NCBI GenBank assembly: GCA_963978905.1
Contig: OZ022261.1
Span: 14,729,475 to 14,793,474 of the forward strand
DNA from: Trichostrongylus colubriformis
Taxonomy: Eukaryota; Nematoda; Chromadorea; Rhabditida; Trichostrongylidae
Length of the DNA: 64,000 bases
Reading direction: 5' to 3'
Below, piece by piece: positions 33,201-45,590 of this stretch. Each line of letters begins with the position of its first letter. Within the stretch, counting starts at the first letter, position 1. The translations under genes were made by a program, and so were the position numbers. The notes beneath the pieces are model-generated. The model was given only the letters and a program-made list of their open reading frames with translations, did no database searches and had not been told where the DNA came from.

Positions 33201-35126
33201 TAAGATGCTTTGTGGCCTTCTAAAAGGTAACGTGAAATAGTATGGAATTTTTGAGGTGGTTCATCACGGCCCGAATAGGCGTCGCATCGCGCGATTTTAA
33301 CCTTTGCTGCATAACACGCGTTGCATATGCGATAACGCATTGACTCCAACTGCGCTACATCCTGAAACTTTTTAACGGATCGCATGGGCCAGCTTTTATT
33401 TGAAATGATTTGTACCCACCAGCTAGTTGAACATTAGTACGTGGTTTCGCACCCAGATACGCTAAATTAACGTTAGCTTTTCGTCCGTCGATAATCGGAT
33501 TTGGGTCCTTACAAGCACGTTCGGCAGCTGCACGATCTTTCATTGTTACCTAAACTTTTGATTTGAAAATGAGCACGAACATTGAAAAAATAGGTTGAAG
33601 CAGTAACAGATTTTCAGGTGCACTAATTAGCATGCATGTACGTGAGATCTATAATAGGTCGAGCGAGGTCAAGCGTAGGTAAACGCTAAGTATCGTGTGG
33701 TATCCTCATCCTCAGGTTCACAGGACATTAAGGGGCGCCTAAAGCACACGAGTCATGCAATTCGGCAGTGGCGTTTCGGATGCTTATCGATTGACTCCTT
33801 TAGTGTGAAGCATAGGAATCGCGAAATCATGCTTTGCACAGGTATTGATTAGTGGTAATTCGCTAGATGGCTTACACGACGAATTGTCAGTATTGTGAAA
33901 TATGTAATGGCGATGGGTTAAGGACACTTACAAAGCCATATCCTCGACTCTTTTGCGTCTGACGATCTGTGATCACGACAGCCTCTTCTATATCGCCAAA
34001 TTGTTCGAAATATTCGTGGAGAGTCTTATCGCTAGTGTGATACGGTAGGCCACCCACGAAAATTTTCGTAAACATCGTGTCGCGACTTCCTGAAACAGAA
34101 AATTAAGTGCTGATGCAACTCATATGAGTCTGATGTTAATAAAAGAAAGCATGAGGGTGGTGGTTCGTTGTCGGGGTAGGAATGTGGTCTCAGCAGCACA
34201 AAGTAAGGAGTATACTTGTAAAAAAAAATTGGATTAACCGTTAATTAACGTGACTGTCCCCGTATCTGCATCAAAATAGCCACCAGCCTGAATCCGCTTT
34301 TGACATCACCAGTTTCTGAAGCCCACAGAAGGACGCCAGGCTTGGAATGTGTAGCGTGTCATCTCTCTTAAAAACCCTGCTGATGAGGTGCCTAGGCCCG
34401 CCCACAGGACGAGTTACACTTCTCCCATACCTTCTGCTTCGCAACGTTGAATTCGAAATTTGGAAACTCTTTAAAAAAAGTGAATCATGCTCACTGCCTT
34501 TCCTTTTATAGCTTTTACGGTGCTATTGGCGAGAAATCGTGAAAATTTAATAATTTCGACAGTAGGTCAAGGATAATGTATTTCTCCAGCAAACTTGTTA
34601 CTCCTAGTTCTCTCTGGGCTGCCATACTTTTGCATTTAGCTCACGAGGATGTCCCTGGAACTTGGTCTTCGAATTAACAAAGAATGAGCCAGCTATTGGA
34701 GCTGGTGAGCCCCTCCTTCTGGTAATTTACCTTTCTTTACCCACCTATGACCACTGATTGACTAGTTCATTAAATTGAAGTTCGTGTGTGGGAGTCAGAT
34801 TTTCAGCCACGAAACCTCTTCAAAGTTTCTCGTTCCTGTGACCAATGTAAAAAAAAGGTTCCCAAGCCCAAGTAGCAATCATGAGTGTATTTGTGTGAAA
34901 TCGAAATGAGTGCTGAACCGGGTTTCGTTCTCGCCAAACACATAGCGGGAATGAAACCGGGTTGGGGCCAGCGGCGGGTTGTGGCGGGATGGAGAAACGC
35001 GGCCCCATGAGACAGGCAGGCACTTTTCTCACCTATGACTGAATCCGTTCCGGCGGATGCCAAAGCTGCCGCTGCTGCTTGGACCAATGGATCACTCAAC
35101 TGTCCATATACTGAAGATGGAAGCAT
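30265..35126 (-). CDS. sup-12: SUP-12 orthologue (RBM24/RBM38-type RRM splicing factor), six coding exons
   Basis: Nuclear RNA-binding protein that controls muscle-specific alternative splicing. Coding exons on the minus strand: 35126-35033, 34089-33932, 33549-33420, 31520-31454, 30620-30460, 30410-30265. All introns are GT-AG and phases agree, giving 756 nt (251 aa), close to the family length. The single RRM spans about residues 38-117, with RNP2 IFVGGL (41-46) and RNP1 SRGYGFVTM (79-87), the latter split by intron 2 after F84. [19 protein letters not shown] and LAYLGAKPR follow, as in RBM24 and SUP-12. The tail (128-251) is Ala/Gln/Tyr-rich with no second domain. The start is the first Met after an in-frame upstream stop near 35281. 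The last intron is 49 bp; its acceptor is doubled (CAGTTTCAG), so the last exon may begin at 30410 or 30404, both in frame. Intron 3 (1.9 kb) holds a family A repeat. Confidence 0.95.
32446..32700 (+). repeat. Dispersed repeat family A, copy 2 (in sup-12 intron 3)
   Basis: It matches 25315-25610 in the same orientation, including AAACGTTTGAAAACTCGAGA versus the equivalent stretch there and the terminal ATGACTCACTTTGGGAGTTC. It lies antisense to the host gene within its longest intron. Confidence 0.65.
33631..33636 (-). promoter_or_regulatory. UGCAUG (RBFOX-type) site in sup-12 intron 2
   Basis: CATGCA on the plus strand gives TGCATG in the transcript, 86 nt upstream of exon 3. RBFOX proteins bind UGCAUG, and SUP-12 is known to act with the RBFOX protein ASD-1. 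A 6-bp site can occur by chance. Confidence 0.3.
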
Positions 35127-35212
35127 AGCTGCAATCAGAGGCTCATCACATCCTTGAATTCACGAATTTGCATGAAAGGATAAAGGATTTAACGTCATCG
35201 TCGACGACTCAC

Positions 35213-35290
35213 CTAGTTCTGAGACGAAACAAACACTGCACACTGCACACACACACGCACACAAATGTCCCGCAGGGAATTACGATAACC
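35213..35290 (-). promoter_or_regulatory. sup-12: 5' UTR exon of sup-12, with GUGUGC repeats
   Basis: On the minus strand a consensus donor (CTAG|GTGAGT) at 35213/35212 and the acceptor TTGCAG at 35129 define an 84-bp intron just before the start codon. The exon before it has a TAA in frame with the CDS and no intervening Met, so it is untranslated. It contains GTGTGC three times within a GT-rich run (35233-35265), the kind of site SUP-12 and RBM24 proteins bind. The exon's 5' edge is not visible. The acceptor two bases before the ATG could also serve spliced-leader trans-splicing. Confidence 0.6.
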
Positions 35291-38200
35291 TGTAGAAGAT
35301 TTTAATTAGTGTGGATAATGCTGTGATGATAAGCAGACCGCATATAAATCGTAAGAAGATTCACACGAAATATCAGGCGGGAAAAGGCAAAAGCAAAGAA
35401 ATAAGGAATCACGATCGAGCGGCAAACTCATAGACAGAAAGCAAATGGAATGAGGAATGAAAGAACAGGACAGATGGCTGAAGTACCTCTGGGCAATATG
35501 AAAGTGTTCAGAGCAGGCAGCACACTTCTGCGATGAGATAAGATGAGAAGAGAGTGGGAGGAGGTCTAGAGAGTCAACACCCGGCTGACAGCCGCTCGGG
35601 CAACTGTCGCAGCAGCATCGGCGCCCGTCGGCGACCGACCGTTGCCGACTCACTTGCCCAGATGACGAACTGACGGACGTACGTCCTCCAACGCAACAGC
35701 TAACCCCACGAGAAGCCTCATGAGCAGTTGTAGTACTCGAATATGAACTTTCGCGGCTACTGATGTGTACGTAGCATTTGAAGCACCACGAAGTTATGGA
35801 AGCTTGAACGTGGACTTCACGCTGGTAAAGTGTCGAAGTCCAAGGTTGAAAATGCAGTTTGCAGTCCATATTTCCGCTTTTCAACGAAAAAAAAGACGCA
35901 AAATTATATAAGTTCTGAGTTGTTCTATGAAAGAAGGGGCTCGAGGCAATATGAGCTTTTGGATTGCCATTATTTTCTATTGAAATCACCTTACCATAGC
36001 GGCACAAACCTCATATTCTATTTTCTTCAAAAGAAGTGTCCCTAACGCCCCATTGTGGTAGTCCGATTCACCTTTTGGTCGCTTATTCTCGAGCTAGCCC
36101 GAGGATGTGCGCTGCAGAGGCCCTAATCTGTCTTCCAGTTGCCAAACTCCCGTTTAGCTTAAAGTCTTAACCCAAAGCCTGGGGCATGTTCCGAACAGCG
36201 GTAGGGATTGAATGACATACTGATGATGAAAGGAAAATCCAAGCTTGTTTCGAAAGTGCTGTCACAGAACTTCGTGTGAATCACATGTTTCTTCTCTCGA
36301 AAAACTGCCGCATTACACAAGCGATGTGTGCGTGTGGGGCGGAGCCGAAGGTGGGCGGGGTGATCCAAGGTGCTACACCAGGAGCAGTATTCGGAGGTGC
36401 TCAGGCAAACGATTTTCGTTATTTAGCTTTACTATGGTATGAGAACGCTGTGATGTTTAAATACATTTGATGAGGGGGAAATTACGTATAAAATTTTGTA
36501 ACGGAGTAATTTCTTCAACAAAGTTCTTGTGGTAGTCCGCCACCGGACGTAGGAACTGTGAAAGCGAGAAAAAGTAGATAGTTGAGTGAGTGGCACTCAA
36601 CGCTATTTTGTAGCTGGCTCTCACAGCTCGCTGAATAACTCAAAAAAAACTCAAAGCCGCAAAAAATTTGCCTTTCAAAATTATTCCAGAACATTCAGAA
36701 AAGATGTTGTTCGATTTGAATGGAAAAATAAGCATCTACAAAAAACTTATGGGTTGTTCATTATTCTATGTGGCCGTAATCGATCGGATAAGCTTGAGCA
36801 AACATTCCGTATAACAATCGATATACTGGTTAAGAACACTTTTGATGACGTACTTAGCAAATGAGTATCAAATTTTCCACATAATAGTGGAGGTAATGTC
36901 CGGTTATTGAAATTACTCCAAAGTGAGTTTAGTTCGCCATCTAGCTTAGCGGCAATTTCTAAGGTAATGGGTGTGGAGAGAGAGAGGGGGGGGGGGGATT
37001 AGGGGTGGAGGTTAGGGGCAGCATACTGAAATTGCTTTCGACAAAATAATCGATCATTTGAGTTTATATTTGAATGTAATAGGTGTATGGGTGTGTTTAG
37101 GTGTGTACGGTCACGTAGTTGATAGGTATTGATAATTTCATTACGCTACGTGGTGAAACCTGCGCAATTATTGCTATTCAGTAAACAAATCTCGCAAATG
37201 ATGGTACTTCTAGTGCTATCAATGGGTGATTAGACCCTGACGTTTATGTATTCCTTTTCTAAAAATAGAGCAGGATACAGAGAGGTCGTAGGCTATCCTC
37301 ATTAAGTGCCATGAGCAGCTGAAAAGTAAAAATGAAAAAATTGATTCAAATGGAAAACGTTAAAAAAATTTCACTGAGTGAGGAGAGTCCGAATTCTGAA
37401 GAGGACAAGAATGCAACGGAAACTTGAAAAAATACTGTCATCGCACGATGAATGACAAGCCAAAATGAGCAAATAATCGTTGAACTCGATCAATAGTGTC
37501 AATAATGTTGGCGGACAATGTAACAACCCTTATTGCACTGGATGAATATTTACAGCGAAAGGGTGTAGGGGATTTCTATGATTCGCATATTCGGGGAAAT
37601 ATAGGATAGCGATGGTGATAGCGAGTGCGTTCTTGTGCGAAGTCCTGGATCACCCACAACTGGATGCCAACGAAAGTGCATTTATACAATTTTGAATTCC
37701 GATTTTAAAGTGGACAGAACGCGAGGATGTCTTCAAGGAGAGCGGCTAATGTAACATGTGGTAGGACAGGGAACATGGGCCCTGAAATAGCAAATAACAC
37801 TTGAAGATGTAGCACGTTCAATGAATCGGAACGAACGGCGAGGGAGATCGGGGGCGGCTTCGAGCAGCGGGACCCTCCTGCTTTGTACGAGCACAAGTGT
37901 CGCCGTGAGGACACTCTTTAGATACATACACACACCCACTCAGATAGAAGCTCGGAGCACATCGAAAGTGCTTGAACGTTTTTCAAGTCGCGGGCTGATT
38001 CCAGACCAGGACTGGAACCCCACACATCTTCAACGAATCCGGTAGAGCTGAAGAGCACCAGCCTCTTGCAGACGGACGCAGTTGCGGGATGTGTAGACGT
38101 GCGGTATGTGTCGAGTCAGTAACTTGCAGCAACATCAGCAGCAGTAGCATATTTTCATCGCTCGCTCGCAGCTGGTTATGTCTGTCTGCCAGTGATCGGC

Positions 38201-38560
38201 GTGTCTGTTTACTCAGCGCTATTTCACGATATATCCATGCCCAATCGATCGACATCTCAATCATCTGATCCGTGAGGATTGTTTGAGCTCACCACGGATG
38301 TGGATCTGCTGTCGCTCTAGCTGCTGCCGTTACGTCTGCGGCTACGGGTGGCTGCTGCGATAATGATTACGGTCGCACTAGCCTATGTCGTACGTACATA
38401 CGCACCTACGGATGAAAGGACATACGGATGGTGCGTGCACGACGCGCGTCATTTCAGTCGCCATCGCTAGCATTGACGCGCAATGATCTCAGGCTAATAT
38501 GCGGTCACCCTTTGACTAGTGCAAAACGTGGAATTATCGCAAAAATTAGAGCTATCACTA
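35291..38560. other. Region upstream of sup-12; no gene supported
   Basis: It probably holds the sup-12 promoter. A 233-codon minus-strand open frame (36007-35306) is Ser/Cys-rich, lacks motifs and overlaps the likely 5' UTR, so I do not call it a gene. A GA-then-G tract lies at 36976-37000. Confidence 0.4.
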
Positions 38561-41500
38561 CCAGTACCTGACGAGGGTACATGTGGTTCATCAAATTGCA
38601 AATGCAAGCAGTTTGGTCAACTAGATCAAGTCAGCCGGAGGGCCAGTGTCGGTCCGGTGTGTCCAGATCTACTCGGGCGCCTTGCAACGGACTGACGAAG
38701 GGATGCGGGCAAAACTGGCCTACGCCCAATAACGCAAACATGCATAGACACACACAGAGACAGACACATGGCTTAGCACGTGTGTGAATATGATCGATGA
38801 TAGTAAGCAGATCATTGACGAATGCACTGACAGGCAATGGAGTCGGAAGACATCTTTCAGACGCTGATAATGACAACGATAGCTGGAGGATGGCTGACGG
38901 CCAGGCAGTAGCGGTGGCTTAGCGGCGAGTCATGCGATTGGATATCAAAGCGAACCGCAGTGATAGCGCTGAGAACGACAGAATCTAAGGGACATAGTGA
39001 AAGTTCAGAGCGATGACGTGAGAGCCTTATCTGCGAAGCCATAATGTTCTTTTCCTGAAGGCGTTCTCGTTCGTGGTGGTCGTGATTTATATAACGGATA
39101 CACAAGGATTTTATTACTGGGATTGATGTTGACAAGAAAGCACAAGCACACGCAGAGGAGATGAGGAAGTGAATAATGAAAAAAGTCCACTGAACTTATT
39201 CAAATCAAATAATCGTACGTGTCACATGGTACATCTACAGCCTACCGTGGGCGTTTGCGGCAAAACGGGCCGCACGCTTGTGTTGTGTGAGCGCGGGAAG
39301 ACGAGAAGACGCAATGACTGGTTACTGGTAAGGAACTAGATTCACATTATGTATGATATGAATCAAGTAACATTGCGGTTTCATGAAAGCCACGACATAC
39401 AACGAAACAAACCCACATGCAAACGCCACGCCCCATCCCCCACGCGCTGTGCCCTCATCTCCTGCCATTTCCACACACATGCACCCCCCCCCCCACACAT
39501 CCCCATTTGACGATCGTGCAGAAAACCGAAAAAATGTAACAATCTGTTTTAATGAAAGGTTGTATTGATTTTAATCATCACCTACCACCATGTGAACGTT
39601 TCCTGGTGCCGGTTGCCGTAGAAGATCGTCTTGATCGCATTCACAGCTTTAATCATGCAGTTATTTATAGCAACCATACACTAACATTGGCAACAAAAAT
39701 GCGAAACAATCAATACCGAGACTGTGACTGGGTTAGTTGATAAAACACAACTTGTATTAAAGTGCACTTGTACGAGAGGTGACGACTGAGTTAGCGTGAC
39801 AGAGTGACAGACTCTTCTGATCAGTCTCAGTCACTGAGTATCATGTTTTCTCCTCATAAAGCAATTTGTAAGTGACTGCCATGGAGTTCAACAAGTTAAC
39901 TGAAGTCAAGTTGTCATAAAAGGGGCGTGCCCGTAGTGTACCTACAGAACAGGAAAAACGCCAAACTAGTTCCATTCTCGGAACTGCCGCAGTTTGAGAC
40001 TGTGGGTGTTCTCCAGAGGAGGCATGAGTTAGGGTGTGAACGGCATGATTCGAGTGGAATGCATGAACCTAAGACTGCGACAGTAGTCACCAGACGGCTA
40101 CAAAGCATCAGCATCAGCATCCGCCTTCAGCCAGCCAGCCGACATCGAAAGTCAAAAATTTTCGGCGTCACAGACGGATATTTCTGAATGCGGGGATTGA
40201 TTGCGCACATGGAATAAAAGCGTGGCTAATTTGCGGTATTCAGTGCCGGCGAAAAGGAGGAGGAGGCGTGAACGCGCCCGGCCAGACAAAGGAGTCCGGA
40301 TTGGCGTTCAAAATCACTGATGATCTAGAGCATACGTCTATCTAGCACATCAACAACGGACGCGCCTTGAAAGTGGATCGTCTTAGCTATCTGGTGATCT
40401 CAAGGGTTACTGAGACTAGTTAACCAGGAAAGAATGATCGAGTGCTGGCTAGTTGCTCATAATAATGAAAGAAAAAAGAGGGTTCGAAATGGAGGTGAAA
40501 ATCAATTGTGCTCAGGAAGTGACTGAGAGAGTTTTGCTAGAAAATCAGGTGACTGGTAAGGGCATGAAAGAATGCATTTTGATAGGTCAACCGAGCACGA
40601 ACTGTGAGTGGAACTGGGCGTTGGTCATCGAGACTTTTACGAGTTACGGCGTGGGGGTCTTCCGAGCGCAGAAAAAGCCGCCAACAGATGTGAAGTGAAG
40701 TAGCAAAGGGGCAGGGGGCCCTCATGGGGCTCTGTTGGCCGACTTCTGGCCAACAGACGTGACTCTGAACAACTGCCACAGCAGCTGTCGGCCAACGGAT
40801 GAAAAGATGCTGACGAGGAATCCGAGACGTAAAAAAAAGAACTGACTGTACATTTTGACAAATCATGAGTGTTGTTTCAAGAGGCGGAGGGAAACGTTTG
40901 CTTGGACAGACGAGGTCTATGATGAGTGGCTTGGAACGGAGGGACTGCACGGCGCTTTAAATTGCGCCGAGCAGGAGCCGCCTTTGGGTGCTATACCAAG
41001 TCGGACATTTTATGAATAGAATCTCTAGCGCTCCAACTCTTCCATTGTGTAGAGTCACAATTGTGTGCGATTGTTTCCAACTACCTCACATCAATTATTT
41101 CTAAGCCCTTTTCGCACTGGTGCGGCCGCAACATTACTGAATACTTTATGTTGGCTTCACGATTTGAGCAGAGATTAGAGATCGCTCGAGATTTAGCTAT
41201 GTATTTGAAAAATCGAAATACTTACTTGTGCTTTGAAATCTTCTACGGACTAAGGTCTCTGTTCTTTTGAACCTGCACGGTTTTGTAAGTACATAGGGGT
41301 AGGGGAGTTACTCATCTATAGCAATGACCTTCAAATTTGTTGAATATGTTATCTATTAATACCAACCAATTACCAGCTCAGCCAATGTAAGACAATATTT
41401 GCTGATGATTGTTTAGCGTAAAGTACACAAGCTTATTGACATTTCTACGTACACCTGAAAACACGTGCACAATCCAAGAGGTCATGGCGGCGTACTTGCC

Positions 41501-43700
41501 ATGAGATCTGCAAGCCCATAGAAGATTAAGATCCACTTGGACAACTCAGATGAAAACGAGATTCGGCTGGAACTTCATGTACTTTCTATATGCTTACCCT
41601 ATCGCTTTTGCGAGTTTAAACTAACAATTTATTCATGGCGCATCTTGAGGAGGATGATGCTTGTTTTGGTGTGGGTAAGGAAATCGGTTCTCGGTTTCGA
41701 TGCCGCCCACGGCGTGAATGTGCTATTCAAACTGCAGTCATGGAAAACTATTGTAAACTTCAATTCCAGAATTTTTCAGTGAAAAAGTGCAATAAGGTGT
41801 CTATTTTGTAGAGGATTGAAAAGCCTGGTGAAAATTGTAAATAGTGCTTGAAATTCTCCAATTTGGGAATGTTGAGAATTCTTGAGGATACTTGATATTC
41901 GGAATTTGTGTGGTGCTTAAGTGGTTCGTTTGGTAGAATTCTCTTGAAACGAAGATTTTCTAAACCACATGAAAGGCCAAATCCAAATTTTGCCGAGGAT
42001 ACAAAATTTTATTTGGAATTTCGAATGATAGATTTTGAGGGAAGTGATCTTGGCTGCCGAGGAAGGACTCTCCTTTCTGATGTACAAACAGCCTAGCTTT
42101 AAAGTACATAAATGGAAAAATTGACATAAGAGGATGGGCCCGATTTCGAAATTTCATTTCGATCAATGTAGCCCGACGAAGCTGAGCCAATACAGGTGTC
42201 ACGGATAAAATAACACGGTAAGCCTGTTTGAAAATATCCACACGTTCGCCAAGAGACCACAGGAATGGGGAAAGCTGTCGGTTGGAGTGAGAAGAAAACG
42301 AGCAGCACAGGCTGTCCTTCAGAGCCATGAAGACGGAAAAGCGGCAGTGAAGGAGGTGGAGGGATTAGAGCACAATGACGAAGTGACGGGATTTACTTTG
42401 TGAAGGGCCTAAGAAAATTCGGCGGCATTAACGACAATGATCCGGGGGTATTAAGCACGGCTTCAATGGTGGCAATGTTAAACAATGTGAATGTGCGTTG
42501 TCTCGAAGCCAAGCCAACACAGCCACTCAGCAGCCAGCGGGCAATAGTGAACGAAGCTGAAAACGTCCATTGTCCCATGGTGGTCCTCAGAATTGCTACT
42601 ATCACACAAGATATTGGCAATTATTCAGCGATCGTAGAACGAAGTCTGAAGCAATAGCAGTGCAACAATTATACAACATGACAAAAATTTAAAGGACTTT
42701 CATGCTTTTGAACAATCGGGAAGGTGTAGTCGGAACGTGTCTCTCGCTCTCCCAAAAGGAAACTTTCTAAAGTCCCAGAAGAAATTCTATTCGTCGAGGT
42801 CATCAGCAGTTATTGGTTAGAAAACACAAGAGATCTTTTGCCATGAGCATTCTCCCACTATTATGCACTGATCTCAAGTAGAAGACGAGCTGAATATTAC
42901 GTAGATTTAAGATGAAATCCAATTCGTAAATGATGCTCAAATAATAAGGTAGTGTTAAGCGTTAATGTGTTGGTATAGCCAACACTAGAGAAGGATCATA
43001 ATGAAATACGCTCTATATAGTCGCTGGAAATCCGGAAGCCTTTTCGAAAAATCAATCACTATAGAGAGCACAATTGTAATGTTGCATCTGGCAGTGAGCG
43101 GTTGCCGCCATAGCCACGCCGATAAAATCCTCTAACTTGCGGCGAACTGTGCTTTTCAGAGTAACAGGAAGATTTGATTGTTCATATTCCTTACAAATAT
43201 GGCTGTGGTTGCCACCTAATTTGGCGCTCAAGTATCTTAAGAGTAATGTATGATTAGACTGTCTACTTCGAACGTGCCATGACTCCTCTACAGCTGGGAA
43301 TGACTTTTTAGTTGTAGTTGCATAAAACCTTTCCTGCAATCCAAACGCGACCATGCTCTACTGTGTGTAAAGCACTTCCGTTTGAATTAAATTATTTTGG
43401 AGAGCTGCTAAAATTGATCGAAGGCTCAAAATGAAACACCTTGCTTACTGAAGGGTGTTTAGATTGAAAATTTGATCTTGTTGCACAATAGCATGGAGCA
43501 GGTCTTTTGTGTAGAGAACTTTTTCAGAAAAGGTCCATGGTTACCACCGACAGTTTTGGTGGTTTTTTTTGAGTAGGTGTAATAATTTCGAAAACGTGTT
43601 CAGTGTACATGAAAAAATGGAAATAGGATTTTGAGCAGAAAAGGAATCCGAGCATGATGTGGCTCTTTGCAAATGTGCCGCAATGAATGCTGCACATCAC
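38561..43700. other. Intergenic; no gene supported
   Basis: Open frames here (for example 40453-40698 plus, 42657-42400, 43354-43052 minus) are 60-120 codons, with no motif or splice partner that I recognise. Low complexity occurs near 39482-39494 (C tract). Shared promoter elements cannot be judged by eye. Confidence 0.4.
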
Positions 43701-43778
43701 AGATCCAGGTGGTTTCGGTAGTTAGTCAGTGGTGTGACATACAGATATACACGTTTGCAGCTACAACACATTGGTAAG

Positions 43779-43832
43779 GAAACCTAAAACAGTATCGAAC
43801 GAAATATATTGTTCGACACTGTTCTAGGTTTG
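43779..43832. repeat. 54-bp hairpin plus diverged direct repeat
   Basis: AAACCTAAAACAGTATCGAAC pairs with GTTCGACACTGTTCTAGGTTT around a 10-base loop. The right arm begins a diverged direct repeat (TGTTCTAGGTTTGTCATATAA and TGTTTTAGGCTTGTCATCTAA). Confidence 0.7.
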
Positions 43833-44189
43833 TCATATAATTCGTGCTGTTGGATATTGTTTTAGGCTTGTCATCTAATTCTTGCTGCATGGGCTTAGGC
43901 CCGTGCAATAAGTAATCAAGAAACAGAAGTATGTGTGACCGAATTTGATTGAATGGTAGTGAACGGCCCGAGCCCTTACTCCAATGTTTGGAGTGAGTAA
44001 CTTGAACAATGCAGTACAAAACGAATGAATTGAACAATTGCACCGAAAAAAATGCGATATACTCTATGACGATAGATGCTTATCCAGCGCTGCTTTGAAC
44101 GAATTAAATTTACTTGTGACAACTCCTAACCTGAGCAGACTGTCAAACTGTGTGCAGGCTCTGTTCACAAAGGAAAGGTGTCTGGTACT

Positions 44190-44700
44190 GCATTTAGCGA
44201 GGTGAGCAGAAAGTTTCATGGAACCATCTCTGGTCTTTGTCTCTCTTACTGTTAGAAAGCTGTTACACTTGAGTCTGGCGTGAAAGTAGACTTTTTCAGG
44301 AACGTAATCAAGTCGAATTTTTCCTTCTGAGAGCTAGTATCTCAAGGCCGACGTAGGCACTGCGCACTCTGGCACTAGGTATCTGATCATAACTGAACCC
44401 GACTGCCTTCACAAAATTTTTCCTTGTGAAACTAGTGTACCCTTCCTATAGCGTTGATCATCTTCATCTGTGTGGACTAAATACCACTGTTCCATATTCT
44501 AGCAAAGGCCTAATGTATGTTTTGGAAGATCTCAAAAGCACTAAGGAATCTTCAGTTAAGAAAGCTCTGAACATGTCGAATAATAATGCCATGGCTGTAG
44601 TAGCAATTTTAAGACAATGGTCGCCGAAACTGAGATCGCCTCGAACGAAAAAGCCGAGGTCTCTAATTTTTTTCCTCTTCTTAAAACAGCACACCCCCTA
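44190..44700 (-). pseudogene. LINE C-terminal domain
   Basis: Frame 44694-44464 reads KKIRDLGFFVRGDLSFGDH and RAFLTEDSLVLLRSSKTYIR, ending FSPHR. It then continues, frameshifted, with RKNFVKAVGFSYDQI (near 44420-44380) and YVGLEILALRRK (near 44360-44320). This is the usual post-polymerase region of CR1-like LINEs. Confidence 0.8.
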
Positions 44701-44849
44701 TCACGTAGAAAGAGGTGAGAGCAACCTTCCCTATGTGTTTCCCTATGTGTATACGTTTTTCTATGGATATGGGTAGCTTCCACCGAATTCCAGTTGGTGA
44801 CATCATTATGATGATAATTCTTTGTCCACTTCGGATAGTATTGGTATGG

Positions 44850-45590
44850 CAGTGGTAGGGCCTGAAATCATCGGCAAAAGCAACACAGTTAATTCCCTTG
44901 GCAATGAACAGTAACGGCACTTCAAAAGTGAATACTGTTGAAAAGAACTGGAGGCAACACTCCTCCTTGCGGTACACCACTGTGAACCGGTTTGGGCTCA
45001 AAGAACTCTGAACTAACACGAACAAGATAAACCGTTTCGGTAAGAAAGGGCTCGATCCAAGCTACTATCGTGGGAGGAATACCAATCATGGTGAATTTCA
45101 GAATGAGCTTAGCATGAGAAACTCTCTCAAAGATTCTTAGGAATCCAAGTATATGACGTGCGTTCCCATACCCTTATCAAGGTACGACGTCCAGTTGATT
45201 GCAACATAGCGGTAACCGTGGATTTACCCTTTCGAAGCCGTGTTGATAATCCGAAGGAATATTGAGTCCTTCCCTGTGGGTTACAACTCTATTTCAACAC
45301 TTTCTCGAATTATAGAGCAAAGATGGGTATTATGCTTACGGGTTTATACATAATTAAGCGGGCAAGACTGCGGCAGCTCTTTCGGAATAGGAGTAACAAA
45401 TGAAACATGCCACCTTCTAGACACCTCTGCATCAATGAATCTTAGGGTAAAAACAAACCCAAGTGGAACAGAAATTACTACCTTTTCGGTGAAGTAAAGC
45501 GGAATGTGGTCAGGCGTATCCGGATGAGAAGAGGGCATCGAACTTATCCCTACCCCGTCTGAGGCATATTCAAACACAATCAACAATTTT
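44850..45590 (-). pseudogene. LINE reverse transcriptase remnant
   Basis: This is the polymerase that copies the element RNA at the target site. The finger block (DHIPLYF, VTPIPKE), palm block (PQGG) and active site (FADD, usually YADD) are all visible, but in three frames. The N-terminal endonuclease is absent. The frame at 45901-45344 runs out of the inverted repeat directly into the polymerase, so a recombination or insertion joined them. Confidence 0.8.

Larger units (their letters stand above)
44090..45590 (-). mobile_element. CR1-like LINE 3' half, minus strand
   Basis: Reading from 45590 downward, polymerase and C-terminal motifs come in order: TPDHIPLYF and VTPIPKELPQSC (45500-45350), FERVSHAKL (near 45130), HSGVPQGGVLPPVLF (near 44990-44945), VAFADDF (catalytic DD, near 44885-44865), DLGFFVRGDLSFGDH (near 44660) and TYIRPLLEYGTVVFSPH (44520-44465). 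It is the same general class as the element at 8800-13130 but in the opposite orientation. Several frameshifts; 5' part replaced by an inverted repeat. Confidence 0.82.

Noticed and set aside
35306..36007. 233-codon minus-strand open frame upstream of sup-12
   Set aside because: Ser/Cys-rich low-information composition, no domain, no splice sites, and it overlaps the probable 5' UTR and promoter.
38905..38965. A-box-like TGGCTTAGCGG with a downstream B-box-like stretch
   Set aside because: B-box has too many mismatches and no tRNA cloverleaf can be drawn.
42400..42657. 85-codon frame as a small gene
   Set aside because: A frame of similar length exists on the opposite strand over the same bases, and there is no motif or splice context.
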